From contig NZ_WTLH01000034.1 in the NCBI RefSeq assembly GCF_011421595.1, positions 1-38,922 on the forward strand: a DNA stretch of 38,922 bases, written 5' to 3'. This document shows positions 24,177-31,026 of the stretch, in pieces. Every line of letters begins with the position of its first letter. The first letter of the stretch is position 1. The stretch is from Streptomyces sp. YIM 98790 (lineage in GTDB: Bacteria; Actinomycetota; Actinomycetes; Streptomycetales; Streptomycetaceae). Position numbers and translations under genes: made by a program. The notes under the pieces are model-generated. The model had not been told where the DNA came from. It did no database searches and saw only the letters and a program-made list of their open reading frames with translations.

Positions 24177-25940
24177 CTACTCGTCGGCGTTGGGGGAGTC
24201 GGCTTCGGGGCGGGTGGCCCAGTGGATGAGGATGCGGTCGCGGGTGTTGGCGTGGCGGCCTCGGCCGCTGGCCTTGGCAATGCGCACGGAATCGATGAAG
24301 AGGGCGAGGAAGGTGCGTTGCTGGGCAAGGTCCCAGGAACGCCACGGGGAGCCTTCGCCCAAGGGGTCACCCTCCGGGTTCGTCCACTCGGCCGGGATGG
24401 TGACGGTGGTCTCGGCGGCGGCTTCCAGCTCGGTGAGGCGGGCGGCGGTGCGGGCCTCGTGCTGGGTGAGGCGTTCGACGGATTCGCGGAACATGGTGGT
24501 GCCGGTGGAACCGGCGTAGAGACCGTCCTGGCGGTCGGCGTAGAGCACGCGGAGCGATTCGCGGACGTGTTCCAGCTCGGCACGGACGGCGGCAAGATCC
24601 GCTTCCCGCTGTGAGGTGTCCTCCTGGTGGGCGAAGCGGCGGGAGGCTTCGGCCAGCCATTCCCGGTCGTCGGGATCGTCCGGGTCCAGGGAGATGAGGC
24701 GGGTCCAGACGCGGCGGGTGACTTCGTCGTCTGCCTCGGCGCGGTTGATGACCAGACCACCGTGGCCGGGGACCATGCCGGCGGCGCGGTTGCAGCGGTA
24801 GTAGCGGGTGTTCGCGCGGCGGTCGGAGACCATGACCGATCCGCAGACGTCGCAGAACAGCAGGCCGTGGCCGGCGAGAAGTGAGGCGACGCGCCGCTCG
24901 CCGGTCCGGACGACGGTGCGGGAGCGGCCGTCCAGGACGTCTTGCAGTCGCCACCACTCGTCGGCGGGGACGATCGGCTCGTGCGCCTCGACGGGGCGGC
25001 CTTCGTCGTCGCGCAGGATGGCCCGCTTTCCGGCGGTGCCGTTGAGGACGTCGCCGTTGTCGTCCTTGGTGGCGGGGGAGCGGCCTTCCCAGACGGCGGC
25101 GTAACCGGCGAGCCGGGGGTCACGGAGGATGCGGAGCACCGTGGAGGAGACCCAGGCGGGGCGCTCCATGGCCTGGGAGGTGCCACGGGCGCGGCGGGCG
25201 GCGATCCGGGCGGCTCCGCGTTCGCCCAGTGCCGCGGCCTTGGTGGGGGTACCGGACTCGTTGAGGTGCTTGGAGATCTGGGAGGCGGAACGGCCCTCCA
25301 TGGCCAGTCGCACCATGTCGCGGACGACGGGGGCTTCGATCGGGTCGGGGACGAGACGGACGACGGTGAGTTTGCCGCGCGTTTCGCGGACGGGCCGGAA
25401 GCCGTAGGGGGCGATGCCGGAGACGTGGCTTCCGGCGCGGCGCAGGGTGTCCTTGGTGGCGGTGATGTAGTCCGACTTCAGGTCGGATTCCTGCTGGGCG
25501 AGTCCGGCGATGATGGCCAGGATGCCGACGCCCACGGGGGTGGAGGTGTCCAGGTAGGGCTCTTCGACGGAGACGAGCCGGACGCCGTGGCGCTCCAGTT
25601 CGTCAATGATCTTCATCGCTTCGAGTGCGCCCCGGCGGGTGAGACGGGAGAGGGAGAAGACCACCACCGCGTCCACGTGTCCGGCGCGGACGGTGCTCAT
25701 CATCTCCTCGAAGCCGGGGCGGACGGTGTTGGGGTCCCAGCCGGACTTGCCGACGTCTTCGAAGTGACCGGAGTCCTCCCAGCCCTTGGAGGCGATGAGC
25801 GAGGAGCAGCGTTCGTGCTGCGCCATGGGCGACGCCTGGGAGTCGTCTTCGCGTCGCTTGCTCTGGCGGATGTAGGAGACTGCTCGCACGCGGTCCAGGT
25901 TAGGGGCCGTCCCCGGCTTCCTTCGCTTGAGAGGTGTCAT
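24177..25940 (-). CDS. Large serine integrase of element A
   Basis: A 587-residue serine recombinase. The resolvase domain (about 17-165) has the nucleophile Ser27 in YIRQSK, then GHFEDVGKSGWDP and VVVFSLSRLTRRG. The recombinase domain (about 180-330; SGIAPYGFRPV, LRDPRLAGYAAV) is followed by a zinc ribbon with FCDVCG and YYRCNR (about 395-425), a coiled coil (about 465-500; READLAAVRAELEHVRESL) and a C-terminal tail. It should integrate element A at the ABM gene. ATG 25940 lies 19 bases from the att core with no ribosome site; GTG 25889 is an alternative. A leaderless mRNA would explain this. Confidence 0.92.
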   Translation of the reverse strand: MTPLKRRKPGTAPNLDRVRAVSYIRQSKRREDDSQASPMAQHERCSSLIASKGWEDSGHFEDVGKSGWDPNTVRPGFEEMMSTVRAGHVDAVVVFSLSRLTRRGALEAMKIIDELERHGVRLVSVEEPYLDTSTPVGVGILAIIAGLAQQESDLKSDYITATKDTLRRAGSHVSGIAPYGFRPVRETRGKLTVVRLVPDPIEAPVVRDMVRLAMEGRSASQISKHLNESGTPTKAAALGERGAARIAARRARGTSQAMERPAWVSSTVLRILRDPRLAGYAAVWEGRSPATKDDNGDVLNGTAGKRAILRDDEGRPVEAHEPIVPADEWWRLQDVLDGRSRTVVRTGERRVASLLAGHGLLFCDVCGSVMVSDRRANTRYYRCNRAAGMVPGHGGLVINRAEADDEVTRRVWTRLISLDPDDPDDREWLAEASRRFAHQEDTSQREADLAAVRAELEHVRESLRVLYADRQDGLYAGSTGTTMFRESVERLTQHEARTAARLTELEAAAETTVTIPAEWTNPEGDPLGEGSPWRSWDLAQQRTFLALFIDSVRIAKASGRGRHANTRDRILIHWATRPEADSPNADE

Positions 25941-25985
25941 GTGGCTAGCGTTGTAAAAATCAATGTGCTGACGGTGAGTGCGGAG
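25939..25985. other. attR of element A, restoring an ABM start
   Basis: The element's P arm ATGTGGCT (25939-25946) and the core ATCAA (25959-25963) are followed by the resumed host gene (TGTGCTGACGG). The 17 element bases AGCGTTGTAAAAATCAA match the native AGCGTGGTGAAGATCAA of attL at 14 of 17. On the plus strand GAGAGG lies 6 bases before GTG 25941, which opens VASVVKINVLTV, an in-frame replacement for the native MSVVKINVLTV. Confidence 0.75.
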
Positions 25986-26074
25986 CAGCGGGAGGTGCTG
26001 GAGCAGCGGTTCGGTGCCCGGGCCGGGCTGGTCGAGAGCGCGGACGGGTTCGAGTGGTTCGAGCTGCTGCGGCC
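25964..26074 (+). pseudogene. Middle piece of split ABM-family gene
   Basis: This 111-bp host fragment encodes VLTVSAEQREVLEQ through GFEWFELLRP of the monooxygenase-like protein. On its left the element A arm supplies an in-frame GTG start; on its right element B begins after CC (26073-26074). The open frame runs on into element B to a stop at 26424-26426, which would give a 161-residue hybrid whose last roughly 115 residues are read-through of non-coding sequence. Confidence 0.88.
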
Positions 26075-26102
26075 ACAACAGGTGTTCCGATGTACCACTA
26101 GT
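26058..26102 (+). other. attL of element B
   Basis: Host codons for ELLRP end at the core CC (26073-26074). The element arm 26075-26102 follows. Its inverse matches the other arm (32642-32669) at 21 of 28 positions, including a shared TGGTACAT, when both are placed around the CC core. This is the dyad layout of a serine-integrase attP. Confidence 0.82.
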
Positions 26103-26140
26103 CAAGCCGCGGGTAAACCCGTTCGAGGGTACGGCCGGGA

Positions 26141-26152
26141 GCGTGATCACGC
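26141..26152. repeat. 12-bp palindrome
   Basis: GCGTGATCACGC is a perfect palindrome located one base upstream of the base of the element B hairpin. Its role is unknown. Confidence 0.4.
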
Positions 26153-26330
26153 GGGCGGTCGGAGGGACTTTTGGGCGGGAGCTGCCATGGGGGGAGAGAT
26201 CGGGCGCCCGTACGCTGGCTCCGCGAATCGGGCTGGCTTGTGGCCTGCCCGGTATGTAGCCCGATGGGGCGCCCGGTCTTCGAGGCTCCCCCCATGGTGG
26301 CTGCCTAAAAGTCCCGGAGACCGACCGCCC
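26153..26330. other. Large multi-tier hairpin, candidate single-strand origin of element B
   Basis: GGGCGGTCGG (26153-26162) pairs perfectly with CCGACCGCCC (26321-26330). Moving inward, GGGACTTTT pairs with AAAAGTCCC, CCATGGGGGGAG with CTCCCCCCATGG, CGGGCGCCC with GGGCGCCCG, and ATCGGGCT with AGCCCGAT. The apex (26208-26268) is about 80% identical to that of the hairpin in element A (18748-18810). The stems differ but keep pairing. It occupies the gap between attL and the XRE gene's stop. A single-strand origin is the first guess, a structured RNA the second. Confidence 0.65.
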
Positions 26331-26352
26331 CGACACACGATGTGTGTGGAAT

Positions 26353-27531
26353 TCAGTCCTCGATACCGGATGCCTGGCGGAGAACGGCCAATTGCGGATT
26401 CGCCCGTTTATGCGTGGAGTCAATGACGCGCAGAACCTCTTGCCACATGGGGTTGAGTCGTGCCAACTGAGGTGCTGTATTCCATGCGCGGTAAAGGCTG
26501 TCGAGTGAGGCGGAGACATCACCCACGTCCAACTGGGCTCTTGCTGCCGCGATGTAGGTGTGGGCGATTCGCAGTGGCGGCAGGCCGCTGGTGGCCGTCT
26601 CCAGGTCATCCGTCAGGCCCAGGGCCTTTTTGGGGCGGCCCAGGTCTGTCAGCGTGGCCAAGTTGTGGACGAACGTGTTGCGTGGGCCGAATGTCAGCCC
26701 GTGTACCTTGAAGTCGTTGGTGAACGGCTGTGAGGCATGGCGGGCGGATTGAATGTGGCGATTGGCTTCGCGTCGGGCCTCCTTGTCGTCGGGCAGTCTG
26801 CCTGCGAGAGTCATCCCGCGCAGGTTGAGCAGCCCGACGGCGATGTCTCGTTCTTCGCCGCTCAGTGCGCGTTCAGCCCTGCTGATGGCACGTTCAACGA
26901 CCATCAGACCGCCTTCGCAGTCCCCGAAGTTCAGATAGGTACCTGCCCTGTCCCTGGCGGCCACGGCCTCGCTCAAGGGGTTGTGCTTCTGTCCGGCCGC
27001 CCAGCGCTGACGAGATACCGCCAACTCTGCCAGGTCCATCCAGCGGTGGCGTGCGGCCATCCAGTAGACCGACCCGTACACGTCTGCCAGGGCAGCCCAG
27101 CTTTCCTCAGAGTTCTCGGCGTGGGCCAGAGATGTGGCCTTTTTGAGGAGCAGTGGAAGCATGGGCATCAGCTTTGTGATCTTTGCTGTGTCGCGGAGCT
27201 GATCAACCCGTTCCAGCTCCGCATGAATCTCTCCGAGTGTTGGCGGCTTCACTCGTGGCAGATCGAAATCACGAATCGCCTTGCGGAGATCGGCAATTAC
27301 TGCTTCCTCGTCGTGAGCGATCGGTGCCCGTCCCTGGACTTCAGCCATGGTTACTCCCATGGCACGTCCGAGTGAGGCGGCTGCCGAGGGCGTGAGGGTA
27401 CGATCCCCCACCTCGATCTTGCTGAGGAGGGACACTGAGATATTTGCTTTACGAGCCAATTGGAGCTGCGACAGACCACGGTCCTTGCGCAGCTTCTTGA
27501 CGTTGGCTCCGGGAGTTAGTTGCGTCTCCAT
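26353..27531 (-). CDS. XRE-family regulator with TPR-like domain (element B)
   Basis: A 392-residue regulator. The canonical XRE helix-turn-helix is at about 10-65 (VKKLRKDRGLSQLQLARKANISVSLLSKIEVGDRTLTP). A long helical, TPR-like domain fills the rest (for example AISRAERALSGEERDIAVGLLNLRGM). It starts at ATG 27531 with GAGAGAAG upstream. It is of a different lineage from the element A regulator at 14978-16348, whose helix-turn-helix is barely recognisable. Divergent from the small-gene operon, it is the likely master switch of element B. Candidate sites are the TGTGCAA repeats at 27618-27635. Confidence 0.88.
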   Translation of the reverse strand: METQLTPGANVKKLRKDRGLSQLQLARKANISVSLLSKIEVGDRTLTPSAAASLGRAMGVTMAEVQGRAPIAHDEEAVIADLRKAIRDFDLPRVKPPTLGEIHAELERVDQLRDTAKITKLMPMLPLLLKKATSLAHAENSEESWAALADVYGSVYWMAARHRWMDLAELAVSRQRWAAGQKHNPLSEAVAARDRAGTYLNFGDCEGGLMVVERAISRAERALSGEERDIAVGLLNLRGMTLAGRLPDDKEARREANRHIQSARHASQPFTNDFKVHGLTFGPRNTFVHNLATLTDLGRPKKALGLTDDLETATSGLPPLRIAHTYIAAARAQLDVGDVSASLDSLYRAWNTAPQLARLNPMWQEVLRVIDSTHKRANPQLAVLRQASGIED

Positions 27532-27616
27532 AGGCGTGCTTCTCTCGGTGCTGTGGCTCTGCTCACCATGCTCTCATCCTTTCAGGCACGCCGCACGGTG
27601 CCTGTCACCTCACGCA

Positions 27617-27636
27617 TTGTGCAACTTCTGTGCAAG
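27617..27636. promoter_or_regulatory. TGTGCAA direct repeats, candidate operator
   Basis: Two copies of TGTGCAA at 27618-27624 and 27629-27635 are spaced 11 bp apart, one DNA turn. They lie between the XRE regulator and the divergent small-gene operon, in a locally AT-richer patch. Candidate binding site inferred from spacing and place. Confidence 0.4.
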
Positions 27637-27741
27637 TCACCTCGCCGCACCGTCATTTAACTGTCTGTAAGCAGACGAGAACCCCCGCAGCCGTGGTAGC
27701 GGCCCGGGGGCGTGGCCAGTCGCTGGAAGGAGCGCTGACGC

Positions 27742-28011
27742 ATGAAGAGTAACGCCCGGAGGTCGGGGCCGAGGAGCGTAAGGCCGGGTTCCGGCCTGGT
27801 GGAACAGCCGGAACGCCTGAGCTGTGACCGAGGCGAGTTGGTGCCGCCGCCCGGCGCTGCGGTTCCGGTGGTGGATGCGGCGACGATGGTGTTGCCGCGT
27901 GTGTGGCCGGAGCGTGGGGGCTGGGCTCGGGTACGGCCGTACGTGCGCCGGATTCCGGGTCTGGTGCGGCCCCGGCGTCGGGTGCTGGTGGTCGCGCGGG
28001 GGTGGCGCTGA
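27742..28011 (+). CDS. Hypothetical Arg/Pro-rich small protein
   Basis: An 89-residue protein from ATG 27742 behind GAAGGAG. Rich in Arg, Pro and Val, with several PxxR stretches near the end; no domain recognised. It heads a run of four overlapping small genes (each stop shared with the next start), which supports it being translated. Function unknown. Confidence 0.5.
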   Translation: MKSNARRSGPRSVRPGSGLVEQPERLSCDRGELVPPPGAAVPVVDAATMVLPRVWPERGGWARVRPYVRRIPGLVRPRRRVLVVARGWR

Positions 28012-28238
28012 TGCCTCCCGTGTGGATGAAGCCCGGTGCGGTGGTGCGTGACGGGCGGGTGCGGCAGCTCGGACAGGTCGTTGAGGTGCTGGGTACGGCT
28101 GTTGTGCTGCGGCCGGTCAAGGGACGGGGTCGGCATTGGCGGACGGACGTGCGGTGCTGCCATCGGGTGAGCGACCGTGAGTCCCTGCCGGTGCTGGCGC
28201 GGCTGGCGTCGCGGGTGTGGGGGAGGCGGCAGGCGTGA
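28011..28238 (+). CDS. Small protein with SH3/KOW-like pattern, copy 1
   Basis: A 75-residue protein; ATG 28011 shares the TGATG overlap with the previous stop. The pattern PGAVVRDGRVRQLGQVVEVL...VVLRPVKG...W is repeated in the next gene (RGQLVRDTARDQVGEVMDF...VQLRPLAG...W), and both end near R-E-S-L. This suggests a duplicated small beta-barrel domain (SH3/KOW-like by its alternating pattern). Function unknown. Confidence 0.6.
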   Translation: MPPVWMKPGAVVRDGRVRQLGQVVEVLGTAVVLRPVKGRGRHWRTDVRCCHRVSDRESLPVLARLASRVWGRRQA

Positions 28239-28471
28239 ACAGCGAAGAACTCCCGGGACTGGAGCGGGGGCAACTGGTTCGGGACACGGCGCGTGATCAG
28301 GTCGGTGAGGTGATGGACTTCGTTGGCGGGCGGGTGCAGTTGCGTCCGCTGGCGGGCGGCCGTGAGTGGGATGCGGACCGGGAGCGCGTCACGGTCCTTG
28401 ATGCCCGCGAATCGCTGCGTGTGCGGGTTGCGGTGGAGAACCGGCGCTCGCGTTGGGGGGTGCCGAGGTGA
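28235..28471 (+). CDS. Small protein with SH3/KOW-like pattern, copy 2
   Basis: A 78-residue protein from GTG 28235 (GTGA overlap with the previous stop; GGGGGAGG upstream). It is a diverged paralogue of the gene before it: VRD, then G-E-V, then V-x-LRP, then G-x-x-W-x-x-D, then RESL are at matching places. The more acidic N terminus (NSEELPGLERGQL) differs. Function unknown. Confidence 0.6.
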   Translation: MNSEELPGLERGQLVRDTARDQVGEVMDFVGGRVQLRPLAGGREWDADRERVTVLDARESLRVRVAVENRRSRWGVPR

Positions 28472-28767
28472 GCCGGGCCGTGATCAAGACAGCGGAGTGG
28501 ACGCTGTCTCTGGATGAGTCCCCGGATGTGCCCCGGATCGTGTACAGGGCGGCGTGCCTGGAGTGCGGGATGGTGTCGCTGCCGGGGTCGGATGAGTCGC
28601 TGTCGGTGGAGGTGTGGGCGATCAAGCACACTGGGCTGAATCCCTCGCATCGCCGGTTCACATTGCGCACGGCTCAGCCGTGGGTGGTGGAACCGGCGCC
28701 GGGCAACCCGTACTACGACGCGGAGATGGACGAACGGCACGACCGGGCGCGGAATGAGGCGGGGTAA
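28468..28767 (+). CDS. DUF7848-like small protein (element B copy)
   Basis: A 99-residue protein from GTG 28468 (GTGA overlap). VIKTAEWTLSLDESPD, then AACLECGMVS with a CxxC, then WAIKHTGLNPSHRRFTL match the layout of the element A protein at 17288-17515, with extra residues at the C terminus (PAPGNPYYDAEMDERHDRAR). Probably a small metal-binding protein of the DUF7848 type. Last gene of the operon; a hairpin follows at 28824. Confidence 0.68.
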   Translation: MSRAVIKTAEWTLSLDESPDVPRIVYRAACLECGMVSLPGSDESLSVEVWAIKHTGLNPSHRRFTLRTAQPWVVEPAPGNPYYDAEMDERHDRARNEAG

Positions 28768-28823
28768 TGCCTGACTGACCAAGACTCCTCGGGGCGGGCC
28801 TGCGTTCTCCCTTGCCCCGGGGT

Positions 28824-28843
28824 CGGCCGGGATTGCCCGGCCG
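28824..28843 (+). terminator. Hairpin after the small-gene operon
   Basis: CGGCCGGG (28824-28831) and CCCGGCCG (28836-28843) form a perfect 8-bp stem with the 4-base loop ATTG, 56 bp after the last small gene. No T tract, as is usual in this GC range. Confidence 0.55.
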
Positions 28844-29131
28844 GGTGCGGCTCGGTTCCCATCGGTGGCTCGTGGGGACCGGGCCGCTTTGCTGTGGCGG
28901 GAGCGCGACGGTTGGGCTGGTGGTGGTTTCGGTGGTGGGCCGGGGGCTGCCGCCGGCCGGAGGGGCGCCGGGCGGTGGGCCTTGCGGATGGTCTCCGGGT
29001 GGTGGGCTGCCCGGCGTCCTGGAGGCCGTCGGCCGGTGAGCACTCGGGGTTGGCGGTGGCGGGATGTCGGGCTGTTCGTGCGGGTCGTGTGTGCGCCGGT
29101 CCGGTGCGGGGAGCGGCGGGGGCGCCCGGAC

Positions 29132-29227
29132 GGGACCGGCCGGAGGCCGCATGCCCGGCCGGGGCGCCGGGAGGCGCGGGCGCGCCGGGCGGCGCGCCCT
29201 CTTGAGTGAGTAGAGAAGAGTTTCGAC
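29132..29227. other. Candidate double-strand origin of element B
   Basis: The counterpart of 18941-19034: GGGACCGGCC, AGGCCGCATGCCCGG, hairpin GGCGCGCC-gggc-GGCGCGCC (29179-29198), CTTGA (29201-29205), GAGAAGAGTTTCGAC ending at 29227. The loop and spacer bases differ but the stem and flanks are kept. It lies upstream of rep, in a 548-bp gap that otherwise shows no gene. A nick after CTTG would fit the pC194/pIJ101 class of initiators. Confidence 0.55.
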
Positions 29228-29395
29228 GGCTTCGCCGGGAGCGGCCAACGGTGGGCAGTGCAGGGCGGTTTGGGCGCTTGGGGCTGGGGGTATTGTCACT
29301 GCCCGGTGTCACACTGTGAGGACACAGGTTTCCGTGCGGATTCTGCGTGGTCCGCTGCTGACGGTTCGTCGGCCTGAGTGTCGGAGGTGGTTTCC

Positions 29396-29506
29396 ATGGC
29401 CAGCCGTGACCCCCCTGTCCGTTGGCTGTTGTGGGAGGTGCGCCACGGTGCGCGCTCGGTGTTCTTCTTGGGATTGGACTCTTGCAGGCTCGGAGGCGCG
29501 GGCTGA
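29396..29506 (+). CDS. Possible leader ORF before rep
   Basis: ATG 29396 has the best ribosome site of the area (GGAGGTGG, seven to eight bases upstream) and opens 36 codons (MASRDPPVRWLLWEVRHGAR at the start) ending in TGA at 29504-29506, 11 bases before the rep GTG. It may couple rep translation to a leader peptide. Relative to rep it lies in the same frame relation as the ATG 21973 of element A. Not conserved in sequence with A. Confidence 0.35.
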   Translation: MASRDPPVRWLLWEVRHGARSVFFLGLDSCRLGGAG

Positions 29507-29516
29507 TACCCGGCGT

Positions 29517-30890
29517 GTGTCCGAGACGGTTGATGATGTGGTGCGTCTGGCGGGTGACCAGGCGTTTCCCCGGTGGCTTGATCTTGTGCGGGCCACGGGT
29601 GGGTGTGCGCATCCGGTGGCGCTGAACGGCTGGCGCACGGATGCTGATGCGGGCACCGGTGAGGTGCTGTCGCACTATGACACCGCGAGTGAGCCCGGTG
29701 AGCGGCTGCTGGTGCGGTGCGGGAACCGGCGGCGGGCGGTGTGTGAGCCGTGTTCGTGGCTGCACGCGGGCGATACCTGGCAATTGGTCCGTGCCGGGCT
29801 GCTCGGCGGCAAGGGCGTGCCGGATCAGGTGCGCTCAGCGCCCCGGCTGTTCGTGACGCTGACGGCTCCGTCCTTCGGGGCGGTGCATCGCTCGGGGCAG
29901 CCTCGCCCCGGCGGCCGGCATAGGGCTGACCTGGGCAGATGTCGGCATGGCCGTCTGCTCGTCTGTCCGGGGGATCACGGCGGGGATGATCCGCTGATCG
30001 GTCAGCCGGTGTGCGGCGAGTGCTACGACTACGCGGGGCATGTGCTGTGGAACGCCTCGGTGGGCCGGTTGTGGAAGGCGTTCACGGACAACCTGTGGGC
30101 GCGCCTGGCGGCGGCGCTGGGCATGTCGCGCTCCGCTCTGCGGCAGGCCGCGCGGGTCTCGTATGCGAAGGTGGCGGAGTACCAGCGGCGGGGCGCGGTG
30201 CACCTGCATGCGGTGGTCCGGCTCGATGGTGCGGGCGGTCCGGGCTCGGCTGCTCCGGCCGGGGCGGACGCCGCACTGCTGGCCGACTGTGTGCGCGGGG
30301 CGGCTGCGGCGGTGGCGCTGTCCGGGCCGGAGTGTGCGGCGCTGGGTGAGCGCATCCTGCGCTGGGGCGATCAGATCGACGTGCGTGAGATCGGCGACGG
30401 CTGCGGGGATGACGCGGACGCGGTGGCCTCCTACGTGGCGAAGTATGTGACCAAGTCCGGCGGCGGGACCACGGCGGCGGGCGGGTGGGCGGGCCTGGCG
30501 CGGCCGGTGACCGGCCCGGAAATGATCAAGGCTTTGCCGGTGTCGGCACACGTGCGGGCGCTGCTGGGAACCTGCTGGCGACTGGGGGCGCTGCCTGAGC
30601 TGGCGGGCCTGAGGCTGCGGGCCTGGGCTCACCAGCTCGGCTTCCGGGGGCATGTACTGACCAAATCCCGGGTGTTCTCCACCACCTACCGGGCGTTGCG
30701 CTCGGAGCGGGCGGCGCATGTGCAGGGACGGCGGCCGTGGGGCTCGGCCGTGATCACGGTCCAGCACTGGCGCTACGCGGGGTCGGGGCACTCCCCGGGG
30801 GCGGCGCTGCTGGCGGCCGGGATCGCCGCTGATCTTGCGCGGAATCGTGAGGTCGTCCGGGAGGAATTCGGGCGGGGGCCTCATGGCTGA
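29517..30890 (+). CDS. RepSA-type replication initiator of element B
   Basis: A 457-residue protein from GTG 29517; the frame stays open back to GTG 29316 (524 residues) but the extra part does not look conserved. Colinear with the element A initiator: GGCAHPVAL, CGNRRRAVCEPCSWLHAGDTW, LFVTLTAPSFGAVHRS, CGECYDYAGHVLW, KVAEYQRRGAVHLH (HxH motif), ASYVAKYVTKS (likely catalytic Tyr), PVSAHVRALLGTCWRLG and RGHVLTKSRVFSTTY. Starts rolling-circle replication of the excised circle, by family analogy. The stop overlaps the next gene by 8 bp (ATGGCTGA). Confidence 0.87.
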   Translation: MSETVDDVVRLAGDQAFPRWLDLVRATGGCAHPVALNGWRTDADAGTGEVLSHYDTASEPGERLLVRCGNRRRAVCEPCSWLHAGDTWQLVRAGLLGGKGVPDQVRSAPRLFVTLTAPSFGAVHRSGQPRPGGRHRADLGRCRHGRLLVCPGDHGGDDPLIGQPVCGECYDYAGHVLWNASVGRLWKAFTDNLWARLAAALGMSRSALRQAARVSYAKVAEYQRRGAVHLHAVVRLDGAGGPGSAAPAGADAALLADCVRGAAAAVALSGPECAALGERILRWGDQIDVREIGDGCGDDADAVASYVAKYVTKSGGGTTAAGGWAGLARPVTGPEMIKALPVSAHVRALLGTCWRLGALPELAGLRLRAWAHQLGFRGHVLTKSRVFSTTYRALRSERAAHVQGRRPWGSAVITVQHWRYAGSGHSPGAALLAAGIAADLARNREVVREEFGRGPHG

Positions 30891-31026
30891 GCCGGATGAG
30901 GAGCTGCGGAGATGGGCGCGGGTGCAAGCGCGGAAGGCTCCCCGCTGGTCTGAGCGCAAGTGGCGGCGGGTGAATTCGATACTCGGTATCCGGGTCAGTG
31001 ACCGCCGCCCCGAACGGGCGGCTTAG
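30883..31026 (+). CDS. 47-residue basic protein, possible excision factor
   Basis: ATG 30883 overlaps the rep stop by exactly 8 bp, the same arrangement that element A uses for its Gp3-like factor. The protein (MAEPDEELRRWARVQARKAP at the start) is basic and helical, with WSERKWRRVNSILGI in the middle. It lies between rep and the convergent integrase, whose stop it overlaps by 4 bp. I do not recognise the family. The position makes it a candidate recombination directionality factor for the element B integrase; this is inference only. Confidence 0.55.
   Translation: MAEPDEELRRWARVQARKAPRWSERKWRRVNSILGIRVSDRRPERAA

Larger units (their letters stand above)
13850..25963 (+). mobile_element. Element A: actinomycete integrative and conjugative element (about 12.1 kb)
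   Basis: Bounded by attL (13847-13851) and attR (25959-25963) in a split ABM gene. It holds the AICE set: KorSA-like repressor, FtsK/TraSA translocase, Spd-like protein, RepSA-type initiator, a Gp3-like directionality factor and a serine integrase placed directly at attR. Cargo between attL and the repressor includes an APH-type phosphotransferase and a regulatory XRE/ATPase/DUF7848 group. Such elements excise, replicate by rolling circle and move as double-stranded DNA through a hexameric TraSA pump. Whether it is active is unknown; its rep 5' end appears frame-disrupted. Confidence 0.85.

Noticed and set aside
25941..26426. 161-codon hybrid ORF as a functional gene
   Set aside because: Only the first part is ABM sequence; the remainder reads through element B's hairpin and is probably junk.
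28768..29315. Several open frames in the gap before element B rep
   Set aside because: None has a good ribosome site or recognisable protein pattern; the stretch contains the shared hairpin/CTTGA module instead.
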